The position numbers and the translations under genes were made by a program. The notes under the pieces were generated by a model that made no database searches, was not told where the DNA came from, and saw nothing but the letters and a program-made list of their open reading frames with translations. 38,310 bases of DNA, taken from positions 1-38,310 of the forward strand of contig NZ_POPB01000193.1 in assembly GCF_002964045.1 (NCBI RefSeq). The letters are read 5' to 3'. Numbering within the stretch: the first letter of the stretch is position 1; every line of letters begins with the position of its first letter. Positions 17,156 through 25,191 of this stretch are shown here, in pieces. The DNA is from Streptococcus suis (GTDB lineage Bacteria > Bacillota > Bacilli > Lactobacillales > Streptococcaceae).

Positions 17156-18235
17156 TTATTCTCTACTTGCGATGTTTAGGGCGAGTGGAAGAATGCCGGC
17201 TTGTTGCCAAGCCTTCTCAATCGCTACTTTTTGTTCCTTACTGTCAACCAGGCAAATGCCGCAGTCACCACCGCCTGCACCAGATGATTTGGCCACCGCT
17301 CCATAAGTCTGGGCCAGGTCACAGAGTTGGCTCAGTCGAGGCGTTTCAATGACCAAACCCATTCCTCTCGCAAAGTCTTGTAAGAGCTTGCGGTTCTGAG
17401 CTATGGCCTGTCTAGCAGCTGTTTGATTGCCTGTTTGACAGGCCGCTATCAACTGCTCTACACAGTTCTTTGAGTCGGCTAGAAACTGGCTATGAATATG
17501 CTCTTTTTCTGCCTGACTTTTTTGGCTTTCCATCTGGGAAACCAATCGATCTGTCGAAGCCGCCGACCCTGTCCAACCAACCAAAAGGTCTAAGCCTTCT
17601 GGTAGCTGGATAGGGCTGATGGACAAACCTTGCCAATCACTTTCCACCAAATCAAGCAGTGACAGCTCTGCCATTTTCCCTAAAAGCCAAGAACGGTCCA
17701 GGGAATGATAGGCGATCAAGCCGCCAAAACTGGAAGCCGCCAAATCTCCGAAGGAACCTGTCATGCCTAGCTTGGTCTGGGCCAAGGCTGCCAGCTTGTA
17801 GGTCAGGAGGGCATCTGGTCGGTGACCGTAGTAGGTCAACAGGGCCTTGACCGTGGCAACCGTCACTGCCCCTGACGAACCCAAGCCATACTTGGCACCT
17901 GAAGTCTGGTCATCCAGGTCAGACTGGACCGCTAGGCTGTAGGTTGCTTGACAAGTATAGCCCTTGGCCGTCAAATATTCCTCTGTCACCTGCATGGCGG
18001 TCTCAATCAGAGCATAGGGATGGTCCCCTTGGACATGAACAGCACCATCCTTACGCTCCCAAGTCAGATAGAGGTCTGCTTGCTGGCTGGAATGAAGGAG
18101 CCCTCGGTCACTTGGTTCAATGGTGACAGTCAGGTATTGGTCAAGGGCCGCAATCACTGCGGGATAGCCTGCCTCGACGACTGCGTATTCCCCTGCTAGA
18201 AAGAGTTTTCCAGGTATCTTTACTTGTACTTTCAT
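17156..18235 (-). CDS. mvaK2: Phosphomevalonate kinase
   Basis: MvaK2 phosphorylates mevalonate 5-phosphate to the diphosphate. The start is taken at ATG 18233-18235 (MKVQVKIPGKLFLAGEYAVVE), 1 nt after the mvaD stop, so translation is probably by re-initiation; an in-frame upstream Met lies within mvaD. The 359-residue GHMP kinase has motif 1 at IPGKLFLAGEYAV (6-18), motif 2 KYGLGSSGAVTVA, and motif 3 KSSGAGGGDCGI, all intact. It is the third gene of mvaK1-mvaD-mvaK2-fni, the standard streptococcal order. Confidence 0.97.
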   Translation of the reverse strand: MKVQVKIPGKLFLAGEYAVVEAGYPAVIAALDQYLTVTIEPSDRGLLHSSQQADLYLTWERKDGAVHVQGDHPYALIETAMQVTEEYLTAKGYTCQATYSLAVQSDLDDQTSGAKYGLGSSGAVTVATVKALLTYYGHRPDALLTYKLAALAQTKLGMTGSFGDLAASSFGGLIAYHSLDRSWLLGKMAELSLLDLVESDWQGLSISPIQLPEGLDLLVGWTGSAASTDRLVSQMESQKSQAEKEHIHSQFLADSKNCVEQLIAACQTGNQTAARQAIAQNRKLLQDFARGMGLVIETPRLSQLCDLAQTYGAVAKSSGAGGGDCGICLVDSKEQKVAIEKAWQQAGILPLALNIASRE

Positions 18236-18236
18236 G

Positions 18237-19262
18237 CTACAAGCCCTTTTCAAACGCTGCTTGCGATACCTGCCACTCGTCTTCACTGAGGACGTAGGCC
18301 GCAGGACCAGGCTTGCTGGTAATGATTTTCTCTCTTGGGAAGACTTTGGCCAATTCAGCTACTAGCTCATCCATTTGACTTGCTCGGCAAAGGACCTTGA
18401 CATTTGGACCTGCATCCATAGTCATGTAGGCTGACAAGCCACTTTCCTCACGAACCTGACGAACAGCCTCTTGGGCCACTAGGCTATCAGCTGACCAGTA
18501 GGTAAAGGGCGGATTGGCAGAAAGAGTCGTTGCATGCATTTTCATACCGTTGTGTTCCGTAATCTGACCAAGTTTTTCAAAATCACGGTTGGCAATAGCT
18601 GCCTTGATGTCCGCCAAGTCTTGTTTGGCGGTATCTACCCAGGCTGAGTAGAATGGCGAAGTGGCAACCGTGTGGTCCATTCCCTCTCGACTAGCAATCT
18701 TTTTGGGTCCGGTATTGACCGCCAAGACGATCATGGCAATATCCCAATCCGCATCGTCAATGGGGTGAGCCATAGAATCTTCCGAACCAGTTCCCATGTC
18801 CCACTCTACAAAGCCGCCGAATAGGCTGCGGGTGCTAGAGCCAGAACCCCTGCGAGCAAGGGTTGATAGGGTGGCTGGTGACAAATCTAAATCCAAGGCT
18901 GTCGCGGTTGCAAGTGCAAGTGCTGCGAAGGCTGATGCTGAGCTGGCCAAACCAGCCGCAGTCGGAACAAAATTTAGACTTTCCACTCGGGCAAATGCCC
19001 TTTCACCTATATATTCGCAAAATAAATCCAAAAATCGAGAAATTTTTAACATTTCTTTTTCTTTTTGTAAGATTCCGTTGAGATAGAACTCATCGGCAGT
19101 TAATTCTGGGTCAAAAACAACCTTGGTATCCGTATAAAATGCGTCAAGGGTCAGGGATAAACTGGAATTCATGGGTAGGAATAATTCCTTATCGCGTTTT
19201 CCCCAGTATTTAATCAAAGCAATATTGGTATGGGCACGAGCTATGCCTGTTTGTTTAGTCAT
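18237..19262 (-). CDS. mvaD: Diphosphomevalonate decarboxylase
   Basis: MvaD uses ATP to phosphorylate and decarboxylate mevalonate diphosphate, giving isopentenyl diphosphate. The 341-residue protein carries the family signature IALIKYWGKRD (near 14-24), the GHMP-type ASSASAFAALALATA loop, RRGSGSSTRSLFGGF with the conserved serine-arginine cluster, and MDAGPNVKVL containing the catalytic Asp. Its ATG overlaps the end of mvaK1 by 8 nt. Confidence 0.98.
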   Translation of the reverse strand: MTKQTGIARAHTNIALIKYWGKRDKELFLPMNSSLSLTLDAFYTDTKVVFDPELTADEFYLNGILQKEKEMLKISRFLDLFCEYIGERAFARVESLNFVPTAAGLASSASAFAALALATATALDLDLSPATLSTLARRGSGSSTRSLFGGFVEWDMGTGSEDSMAHPIDDADWDIAMIVLAVNTGPKKIASREGMDHTVATSPFYSAWVDTAKQDLADIKAAIANRDFEKLGQITEHNGMKMHATTLSANPPFTYWSADSLVAQEAVRQVREESGLSAYMTMDAGPNVKVLCRASQMDELVAELAKVFPREKIITSKPGPAAYVLSEDEWQVSQAAFEKGL

Positions 19263-20190
19263 TGGTTTCTCCTAAGTACTGTATCCAGGTTTGGCGGGCA
19301 CCTGCTTGGTCAAGGATGTGTGCAAGATTTTGGGCATCCTGGGCTGTTCTTGCCAGGGCAATCATGCACCCGCCACGACCGCCACCAGTTAATTTGGCTC
19401 CCAGGGCTCCATTTTCTTGGGCAAGGCTGACTAGCTTATCCAGGCTTGGATCAGACACGCCTAATTTTTGCAGGAGGGCATGAGCTTGGTTCATTCTGCT
19501 GCCTAGAAGCTCTGCCTGGTCTGTGGCTAAATCTTCCTTGGCCTGTCGGGTCAAGTTGCCCAGTTCTTCTACTAGCTTGATAGCCTCTGGCTTTTTATCC
19601 AACAAATCCGCCACGTCTGAAATGGCTTCTAAGGTATTTCCCGTCACGCCTGTATCAGCCACTACCAAGTGGGCACGGAGTTTCAGCTCCAAGGGTTCGA
19701 TGGGCTGATGCTTGATAAAAAAGACGGGGGACTTGCCGCTGGTGGTCGCCGCATCAATCCCCGACGGGTTACCGTGAGCAATTTTTTCCGAAGACTGAAC
19801 GATGTCCCAGAGTTCGCTGTCGGTCAGCTCTTTTTCATAGTAGGCAAAGATGGCGCGTGCCACTGCAACTGCCACGGCTGCACTGGAACCCATGCCTCGC
19901 TCGGCGGGAATCGTGGAACTAATCTCAATATGAATCGCTGGGTCTGTCGGCGCACCAATGCGATAGAGCGAAAAACGAATGGCGTGCTTGAGGCTTTCCC
20001 AGATTTTGGGCATCTTGTGAACCAGTCCTTCATAGAAGTCACAGGCTACACTAAGTGCCTGGCCTTGGGCAGTCACCTGGGCTGTAATTTCCACAGCAGA
20101 AAATGGCATGGCAATTGCAGGCTGACCATAGACTACCGAATGTTCACCCATCAAAATGATTTTCCCATTTGCTTTTCCTACTACCGACAT
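19255..20190 (-). CDS. mvaK1: Mevalonate kinase
   Basis: MvaK1 makes 5-phosphomevalonate from mevalonate and ATP and is usually feedback-inhibited by diphosphomevalonate in streptococci. The 311-residue GHMP kinase has motif 1 (GKIILMGEHSVVYGQPAIA, residues 9-27), motif 2 (PAERGMGSSAAVAVA) and motif 3 (KLTGGGRGGCMIAL). GGAG 7 nt before the ATG supports the start. It heads the four-gene operon, behind an extended -10 promoter at 20218-20223. The mevalonate synthesis genes (mvaS, mvaE) are not in the window, as usual for streptococci. Confidence 0.98.
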   Translation of the reverse strand: MSVVGKANGKIILMGEHSVVYGQPAIAMPFSAVEITAQVTAQGQALSVACDFYEGLVHKMPKIWESLKHAIRFSLYRIGAPTDPAIHIEISSTIPAERGMGSSAAVAVAVARAIFAYYEKELTDSELWDIVQSSEKIAHGNPSGIDAATTSGKSPVFFIKHQPIEPLELKLRAHLVVADTGVTGNTLEAISDVADLLDKKPEAIKLVEELGNLTRQAKEDLATDQAELLGSRMNQAHALLQKLGVSDPSLDKLVSLAQENGALGAKLTGGGRGGCMIALARTAQDAQNLAHILDQAGARQTWIQYLGETND

Positions 20191-20217
20191 ACTTTTTCTC
20201 CTTATACAATCACTACT

Positions 20218-20226
20218 ATTATACCA
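20218..20226 (-). promoter_or_regulatory. Extended -10 of the mevalonate operon promoter
   Basis: On the minus strand TGG-TATAAT gives an extended -10 about 27 nt from the mvaK1 start codon. The -35 is weak (TTTTAT 16 bp upstream), as often with TGn promoters. Confidence 0.6.
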
Positions 20227-20246
20227 TTTTTACATAAGAATAAAAC

Positions 20247-20370
20247 ACACGAAAACAGCCGACCGCGGCCGACTGTTCTCTAGGAGATTATATGAAAAAA
20301 ACTTGTTGCTATTTCTAGCTTGAAGATAGTATACATCCGCAAACTTAAGCGAAACTGAAAGTTCCTGATT
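20247..20370 (-). repeat. Dispersed terminator-bearing element, copy A
   Basis: The element runs from ACACGAAAACAGCCGAC through CTCTAGGAGATTATATG, GCTATTTCTAGCTTGAAG, ATAGTATAC and AACTTAAGCGAAACTGAAAG. It matches copies B (20418-20540) and D (23784-23912). On the minus strand it contains a GCTA-GAAA-TAGC hairpin followed by AACAGTCGGC...GTCGGCTGTT, a stem closed only if G:U pairs are allowed, then TTTTCGTGTTTT. That pairing works on the minus RNA but not on the plus RNA, fixing the functional strand. Confidence 0.85.
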
Positions 20371-20417
20371 TTTTCTGAAAATTTTTTCTTAGCTAGGAAA
20401 TTACAAAGTCTACCCAA

Positions 20418-20540
20418 ACACGAAAACAGCCGACCGCGGCCGACTGTTCTCTGGAGATTATATGAAAAAGAATTCGCTATTTCTAGCTTGAATACAGTAT
20501 ACAAGAACAAACTTAAGCGAAACTAAAAGATTTCTTAGAT
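20418..20540 (-). repeat. Dispersed terminator-bearing element, copy B
   Basis: Second tandem copy, 171 bp from copy A and in the same orientation. The GC hairpin is identical to that of copy A; the body carries small indels (one base of TAGGAG lost, ATTCGC for TTGTTGC). Conservation is highest in the GC hairpin, the GCTATTTCTAGC hairpin and AACTTAAGCGAAAC. Confidence 0.85.
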
Positions 20541-20581
20541 TTTTCTAAAACGATTTCTTATACTTATTTTCTTAAAACTTG

Positions 20582-20601
20582 ACACGAAAACAGCCGACCA
20601 C
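20582..20601 (-). repeat. Dispersed element, truncated copy C
   Basis: Only the outer ACACGAAAACAGCCGACCAC remains (20582-20601), 164 bp from copy B. The following sequence is unrelated, so this is a truncated third copy. Confidence 0.7.
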
Positions 20602-20768
20602 AAAATGAGTCTAGACATTTCCTCTTTGCTTTGAGTTTCAAGGCTCAGACCTCTTGCAGTCCACTGAACTGTAAAATTCATACGATTTTATATATTATCG
20701 TATCTAAAAATTTGAATACAACCTAGAAACTCGGAACTATTAATACTTCTCATCTTTTTAAACCAATC

Positions 20769-20813
20769 AAAAACACCTAATGCCAACTCATTCTGAGGAA
20801 TTTAGGTGTTTTA
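20769..20813. terminator. Terminator of the ABC-XRE operon (symmetric)
   Basis: AAAACACCTAA and TTAGGTGTTTT form an 11-bp stem around a 20-nt loop, about 100 nt after the XRE gene stop. A- and T-runs flank it, so it can work in both directions. Confidence 0.8.
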
Positions 20814-20908
20814 TCATCATCTATACTGATTCCCAATTTTAACTTAGTATTACTGGTGGAATCTTATCTCCAAATAATATTACATATGTAAGCAATAATA
20901 CACTAAAT

Positions 20909-21784
20909 TTAATTAATTTCTTTTTCGTCTTGCGACTCCTGTTCCAATAAATCTATAAGGAGTGACTGAGCTAAATTTTTTAAGAGCTCGTCGCCTTCTA
21001 AGTCATAAACAACTATTGATTTTTTGACCATATCAATTGCTTCTGAAATAATGGAGCGTTTTGCTAAAATGTTGGCTCTCATTAACAAAGTATTGCCTAA
21101 CATAAATAAAGTGTTTCGATTCTTTAATAATTCTAGTGATTCTGCATTATAAACCAAGGCTTTTTCAAAGTTGTTACACAGGTACAAAATTCTAGAATAT
21201 CCGTATTGAAATAATACTTTCAGCTCCCAGTCATTTGATTCATGATAGTGATGAATGAGACTTTCATATTGGTTCAATGATGCTGCATACTCTTCTAACT
21301 CCGAATATATTCCCGCAATGGCAATCCCAACTCGTAAAAATAGATTAACATTTTCAACCAAAGTAGGCAGCAACCCTTCCAAAATCTCTAAAGCCTCATT
21401 TGACTTTTTGTATTTCCCAAATAACAATACCCCGTTAAGGTATTGTATATATGGACTTTGAATAGGAGATACAGAATCTTTTGAAATAAACTGCAAAAAA
21501 TATTCCAATGTATCATACTCTCTTCGGTAAAGAATGGATTTCAATTCATCCGTAAGAATAGATTCTTCTGTACTCTTCTTTAGTTGAAACAATTCCAATA
21601 TCACATTAGAATCAATGTCTAATTTTTTGACGAGCTTAAAAAATAATTCGACTGATGGAGAAACCTCAGCTTTTTCAATTTTACTAATAACTGCTTGAGC
21701 ACAAATACCCTCAGACAGTTCTTTTTGACTGAATCCTTTCTCCAAACGCATCCGCTTAATAAGACTAGCAATCTTTTCTTTCAC
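20909..21784 (-). CDS. XRE-type regulator with C-terminal helical (TPR-like) domain
   Basis: The 291-residue protein appears to start at GTG (21782-21784), since the HTH begins at once: MKEKIASLIKRMRLEKGFSQKELSEGICAQAVISKIEKAEVSPS. The remainder is helical, with TPR-like repeats (YDTLEYFLQFIS, ESLIHHYHESNDWELKVLFQYGYSRILYLC and AESLELLKN), the layout of Rgg/PlcR/ComR-type peptide-responsive regulators. It lies 15 nt after the ABC exporter gene in the same operon, so it likely controls or responds to that exporter. No signal peptide gene was found next to it. The sequence is AT-rich relative to the mevalonate genes, suggesting acquisition. Its ligand is unknown. Confidence 0.85.
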   Translation of the reverse strand: MKEKIASLIKRMRLEKGFSQKELSEGICAQAVISKIEKAEVSPSVELFFKLVKKLDIDSNVILELFQLKKSTEESILTDELKSILYRREYDTLEYFLQFISKDSVSPIQSPYIQYLNGVLLFGKYKKSNEALEILEGLLPTLVENVNLFLRVGIAIAGIYSELEEYAASLNQYESLIHHYHESNDWELKVLFQYGYSRILYLCNNFEKALVYNAESLELLKNRNTLFMLGNTLLMRANILAKRSIISEAIDMVKKSIVVYDLEGDELLKNLAQSLLIDLLEQESQDEKEIN

Positions 21785-21799
21785 AATTCACATTCCAAT

Positions 21800-23416
21800 T
21801 CATAATATTTTCTCTATTGTACCACTATTCGGATGAATTTCCCATATCTCATCGTATAGGCCAAGATCCGACTCTGAATAGTGATGAGCAACCTCAAAGA
21901 TTGTAATTGGTAAATTGGCAAGCTTTTTACGAATGAGGGCTGAGGATTGTTTATCAATTGCTGATGTCCCCTCATCAACTAACAAGATTTTCTTATTATG
22001 AATGAGGGCTCTGGCAATCTCAATACGTTGTTTTTGTCCTCCTGATAACTGCGCCCCATTTTCACCATAATATTTCTCTAAACAATCTTCACCTAGCTCT
22101 TCTACCAAACCCAGTTCTAAAAGCAAGGCTAACAACTCCTCCTCACGGACTGATTCAAGTGCCATTAGGAGATTCTCTTTTAAGTTTGCCTCAAAATAGT
22201 AGGGTGATTGTTGGATTCTTGCCATTTGATTGCTAGGATTACTTATTTTTTTCTGATGATTTAATACAGATATTTCCCCTTCCAACGGTTGCAGTACACC
22301 CTGTATGCTATCTAGTAAGGTCGTCTTTCCACTTCCTGAAGCTCCTCTAATAAGTATTTTACGACCATACGGGACTGTAGCATTAAAATTTTTGATAATT
22401 GCTGCTCCATGTCCAATGGCTACTCCTGAAAAATGAATCTCAGGCGTCAATATTGATTCATCAATATGATTTTCAGACACTTCCTGTTGCTGAGAATCCT
22501 GTAACATTTTCTCTAATTTTTTTCGAGTTGGCTCCGTTGATTGTATCATTCGTAAATAGTTCGAAACATTTCTAAATGGATAGATAACACGGTCACTGGC
22601 TAAAAATAAAGCGATAACAATACTAGCATCTAGTTTCCCTTGGGTTACAAATACTAGAGCTACAGTTATTGGAACAATATAACTTAACCACGATAGCATG
22701 GAAGAAACAAGATTAACTATGCTGTGTTTATTATTTAATGCCTCATTACTATTTTCTAAGTCATTGACAACTGTCTCAGCCATCCCTAAAAACTTATGAT
22801 TCGCACCATATGTCCATAGAACCGAAAAACCTTGAAAAATATCTTTTATGCTACGAATAAATTTCTCATTCGACTTAGTAAAGTTCCCTGTTGCAGTTCC
22901 TAGATATTTGCTAAATAGTATTGCTGGCAACATTGGAAGAAATGAGAAAATAATAAATAATACAGAAATTGTAGGACTTAGATAGACAAGATATATCAAT
23001 GAAACTCCCCCTAAAAGACTGTAGTATAAGCAATCAAAAAGAACGGAAAAATATTTATCTTCTACTAACTTTAAATCTACTGTTAATACCGCAAGAGACT
23101 CTGTAACATCTAATGCATTTCCTTTATTTCCAAGATAGTTTAACAGTTCCATCTTATACTTTTTATGCAGATTTTTTAGTAAATCGTTTTTTATTATTGA
23201 AACAAATAAATCTGATAATTGAATCAATAAATAGAACAATATACTGCAACCGGCGAATAGTAAAACATCTTTTACAGTTGATTCCGAGCTAAATTGACTG
23301 ACTCTCGAAATGACCTGAGACATAATAATCCCGTCAAAGCTCGCTCCTGTTAATGCAAGCAAGAGTAAACATATTTTAAACTTAGGCAACATTCTCCATA
23401 CCTGTTTTAATTTCAT
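21800..23416 (-). CDS. ABC exporter, fused membrane and ATP-binding domains
   Basis: The start is set at ATG 23414-23416 (MKLKQVWRMLPKFK), with GGAG 8 nt upstream. The 538-residue half transporter has an N-terminal membrane domain of about six segments (residues about 14-290) of exporter type, then an NBD: Walker A GASGSGKTT, signature LSGGQKQRIEIARAL, Walker B KILLVDEGTSAID, and switch His in EVAHHYSES. The DEG in place of the usual DEP/DEA is notable but keeps the catalytic Glu. There is no C39 peptidase domain, so it does not process leader peptides itself. It is co-transcribed with an XRE/TPR regulator and has its own good promoter. Peptide or toxin export or immunity is a guess. Confidence 0.88.
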   Translation of the reverse strand: MKLKQVWRMLPKFKICLLLLALTGASFDGIIMSQVISRVSQFSSESTVKDVLLFAGCSILFYLLIQLSDLFVSIIKNDLLKNLHKKYKMELLNYLGNKGNALDVTESLAVLTVDLKLVEDKYFSVLFDCLYYSLLGGVSLIYLVYLSPTISVLFIIFSFLPMLPAILFSKYLGTATGNFTKSNEKFIRSIKDIFQGFSVLWTYGANHKFLGMAETVVNDLENSNEALNNKHSIVNLVSSMLSWLSYIVPITVALVFVTQGKLDASIVIALFLASDRVIYPFRNVSNYLRMIQSTEPTRKKLEKMLQDSQQQEVSENHIDESILTPEIHFSGVAIGHGAAIIKNFNATVPYGRKILIRGASGSGKTTLLDSIQGVLQPLEGEISVLNHQKKISNPSNQMARIQQSPYYFEANLKENLLMALESVREEELLALLLELGLVEELGEDCLEKYYGENGAQLSGGQKQRIEIARALIHNKKILLVDEGTSAIDKQSSALIRKKLANLPITIFEVAHHYSESDLGLYDEIWEIHPNSGTIEKIL

Positions 23417-23520
23417 AACCCGTTCTCCATTTTCTAAAGATTTCATCAAGTAAATATAAAGCAAATTCTGAGGGTGCTGTTTGCACACCTTGCTTATATT
23501 TTACGTATCTATATAAGACG

Positions 23521-23549
23521 AGTATAAAATACTTTTTCAGAAAAATCAA
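23521..23549 (-). promoter_or_regulatory. Promoter of the ABC exporter-XRE operon
   Basis: On the minus strand TTGATT (23549-23544), 17-bp spacer, TATACT (23526-23521), about 105 nt before the ABC start codon, leaving a leader that could carry regulation. Confidence 0.65.
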
Positions 23550-23783
23550 TTACTTTTTTGTATATTTTATAATTTTTGTGATATTTTTGAATTATATTTT
23601 ATTTTTGGTGTGTCTTTTTACTAAAAATCTATCTAAAGAGAAAAATTCACTTTACAGATTTAACTAGAAATAAAAAAGCCTGAAAAAGATTTTAGTTCGA
23701 AAAGTCTGTTAACATAGATAAGGACACCTTTAGGTGAAAAGAAAAACGAATACAAACTAGAAAAACTTTCAAAACACATAGAA

Positions 23784-23912
23784 ACACGAAAACAGCCGAC
23801 CACAGCCGACTGTTCTCTAGGAGATTATATGAAAAAGAATTTCGCTATTTCTAGCTTGAAGATAGTATACATCCGCAAACTTAAGCGAACCTGAAAGTTT
23901 TCTTAGAAATTC
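23784..23912 (-). repeat. Dispersed terminator-bearing element, copy D
   Basis: Same element as copies A and B, 3.2 kb away and in the same orientation. It starts 2 nt after the MATE stop codon and so forms that gene's 3' UTR. The GC hairpin differs (loop TGTG for CGCG) but its stem pairs equally: AACAGTCGGC with GTCGGCTGTT. The GAAA-capped GCTA/TAGC hairpin is unchanged. Confidence 0.85.
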
Positions 23913-23913
23913 C

Positions 23914-25191
23914 TTAATCAGTTTTAACTTTTCCTACTCTCTTATATTGAACATACAAAAATCCTGCACGAAAGGCATTGTCCACTATGGTTGCTATCCA
24001 AATAGCCTGCAAACCAAACTGAAAAAATCCCACCAATAGATAGGCAAGGCCAATTCGAACCAGCCACATCCCCAAACTAGTTGCATAGAAGGGTAATTTA
24101 GCATTTCCTAAGCCCTGCCACAAGGCAGTTAAAATAAGGGTAGCTGCTGTAACAGGAACTCCGAGCATAGAATAGAGTAGGACTGTCTGACTAGCTTGGA
24201 CTACTTGAGGCTCGCTGGAATACAGACTTGTCAAAAACGGACCTGCAAAATAAGTCGTCGCCGCCATCAAAAGCATAAACATGAGTGAAAGGTGCAAGCT
24301 CGTTTTAAAAATCCTTTGAACTGCTAGCTGATCTTGTCGATGTTGAGCCGTCAAAATAATGGTTGCTGTAGCAATGCCCATGGCTGGCATATAGTTAAAC
24401 TGAGTCAAGGTTTCCCCTATGGCATTGCCTGCTACAACTGCTGTTCCTAGGCTAGTTATCAAGGCAACAACCACCACATCACCAGCCCGCATCATCAAAC
24501 GTTCTCCGGTTGTTGGTAAGGCAAGACGAATGAGTTCTACATCCCAAGACCAGGTCCATTTTTCAAAAGGGGTAGATAGCTTTGCCCAAAGCAGGAAGCA
24601 ACCTAACAGCCGTGACAAGACTGTTCCAAGTGCAACTCCAGCCACGCCAGCATGAAGCACGAAAACAGCAAAAGCCGAAAAGAGAGCGTTGAGAAGATTG
24701 GAAAACAGACTGATATACATAGGAAAACGAGGTTGCCCTAAAGCCCTTAACATAGCTCCTAAACTCATCATCAGACCGAGAAAGAGAATGCCTCCACCAA
24801 CCAAGATGAGATAAAGACCACCTGCCTTGGTAACAGCAGCTTCAGCTCCCAAGCCTGTCAGCAAGGACGGACCTGCCAAAACTGCAAGAGCACCCAAAAC
24901 CAAGCTGACAAATAGGGTCACTTTGAGACTTTCACTAGCAAGATAGCTCACCTTCTCAGTCTTCCCCTGCCCCAGCATCTGAGCCATTCGTGAAGAAATA
25001 GCTGCTGCAAGCGCAATAAATATAGCCTGATAAACCGCCAAGATATTATTGGCTAAAGATACTCCTGAAAGGGCAACAAGCCCAAGACTAGCGACTAGAT
25101 AAGAATCTACCATCCCCATCAGCATTTGAAGAATGTTTTCTGCCATGGCTGGTAGGGCAATCCTTACTATTTCTTTCCTTTGATTGTTCAT
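23914..25191 (-). CDS. MATE-family efflux transporter
   Basis: Full-length MATE (NorM-like) protein, 425 residues from ATG 25189-25191 (MNNQRKEIVRIALPAMAENILQMLMGMVDSYLV), which overlaps the ATPase stop as ATGA. An ATG three codons earlier is the alternative. Twelve hydrophobic segments are visible in two similar halves; each half opens with a family segment (IALPAMAENILQMLMGMVDS; LALPTTGERLMMRAGDV). MATE proteins export cationic compounds using H+ or Na+. Here it is the last gene of an ECF-type import locus; it might export a metallophore or its derivative, or be incidental. Its mRNA ends at repeat copy D. Confidence 0.92.
   Translation of the reverse strand: MNNQRKEIVRIALPAMAENILQMLMGMVDSYLVASLGLVALSGVSLANNILAVYQAIFIALAAAISSRMAQMLGQGKTEKVSYLASESLKVTLFVSLVLGALAVLAGPSLLTGLGAEAAVTKAGGLYLILVGGGILFLGLMMSLGAMLRALGQPRFPMYISLFSNLLNALFSAFAVFVLHAGVAGVALGTVLSRLLGCFLLWAKLSTPFEKWTWSWDVELIRLALPTTGERLMMRAGDVVVVALITSLGTAVVAGNAIGETLTQFNYMPAMGIATATIILTAQHRQDQLAVQRIFKTSLHLSLMFMLLMAATTYFAGPFLTSLYSSEPQVVQASQTVLLYSMLGVPVTAATLILTALWQGLGNAKLPFYATSLGMWLVRIGLAYLLVGFFQFGLQAIWIATIVDNAFRAGFLYVQYKRVGKVKTD

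Larger units (their letters stand above)
20191..20908. other. Repeat-filled gap between the mevalonate operon and the XRE gene
   Basis: This 718-bp gap holds the mvaK1 promoter, two full copies and one truncated copy of a dispersed element (20247-20601), a dyad ATACGAT-TTTATATATT-ATCGTAT (20680-20703) and a terminator (20769-20813). No gene is seen; a 76-codon minus-strand reading across the repeats is discounted because the repeats themselves explain it. Confidence 0.6.
23417..23913. other. AT-rich gap with ABC promoter and repeat copy D
   Basis: Apart from the promoter (23521-23549) and copy D of the dispersed element (23784-23912), I see no gene. A small dyad CACCT-TT-AGGTG lies near 23726-23737. 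No short peptide gene with a convincing RBS was found on either strand. Confidence 0.5.

Noticed and set aside
20281..20310. Each repeat copy carries AGGAG and an ATG on the plus strand, as if encoding a short peptide (MKK...).
   Set aside because: Copies A, B and D differ by indels and would give peptides of 8, 9 and 21 residues with no shared sequence after MKK, so the element is not conserved as coding.
20280..20510. A minus-strand open frame of 76 codons across repeat copies A and B.
   Set aside because: Its internal similarity is explained by the two nucleotide repeats, it has no good start signal, and the third full copy does not preserve the frame.
23784..23912. GCTAGAAATAGC on the minus strand resembles the loop of a Cas9 single-guide scaffold.
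   Set aside because: That loop is an engineered join in guide RNAs; here it is simply a GAAA-capped 4-bp hairpin. No cas genes, repeat array or other tracrRNA sequence is nearby.
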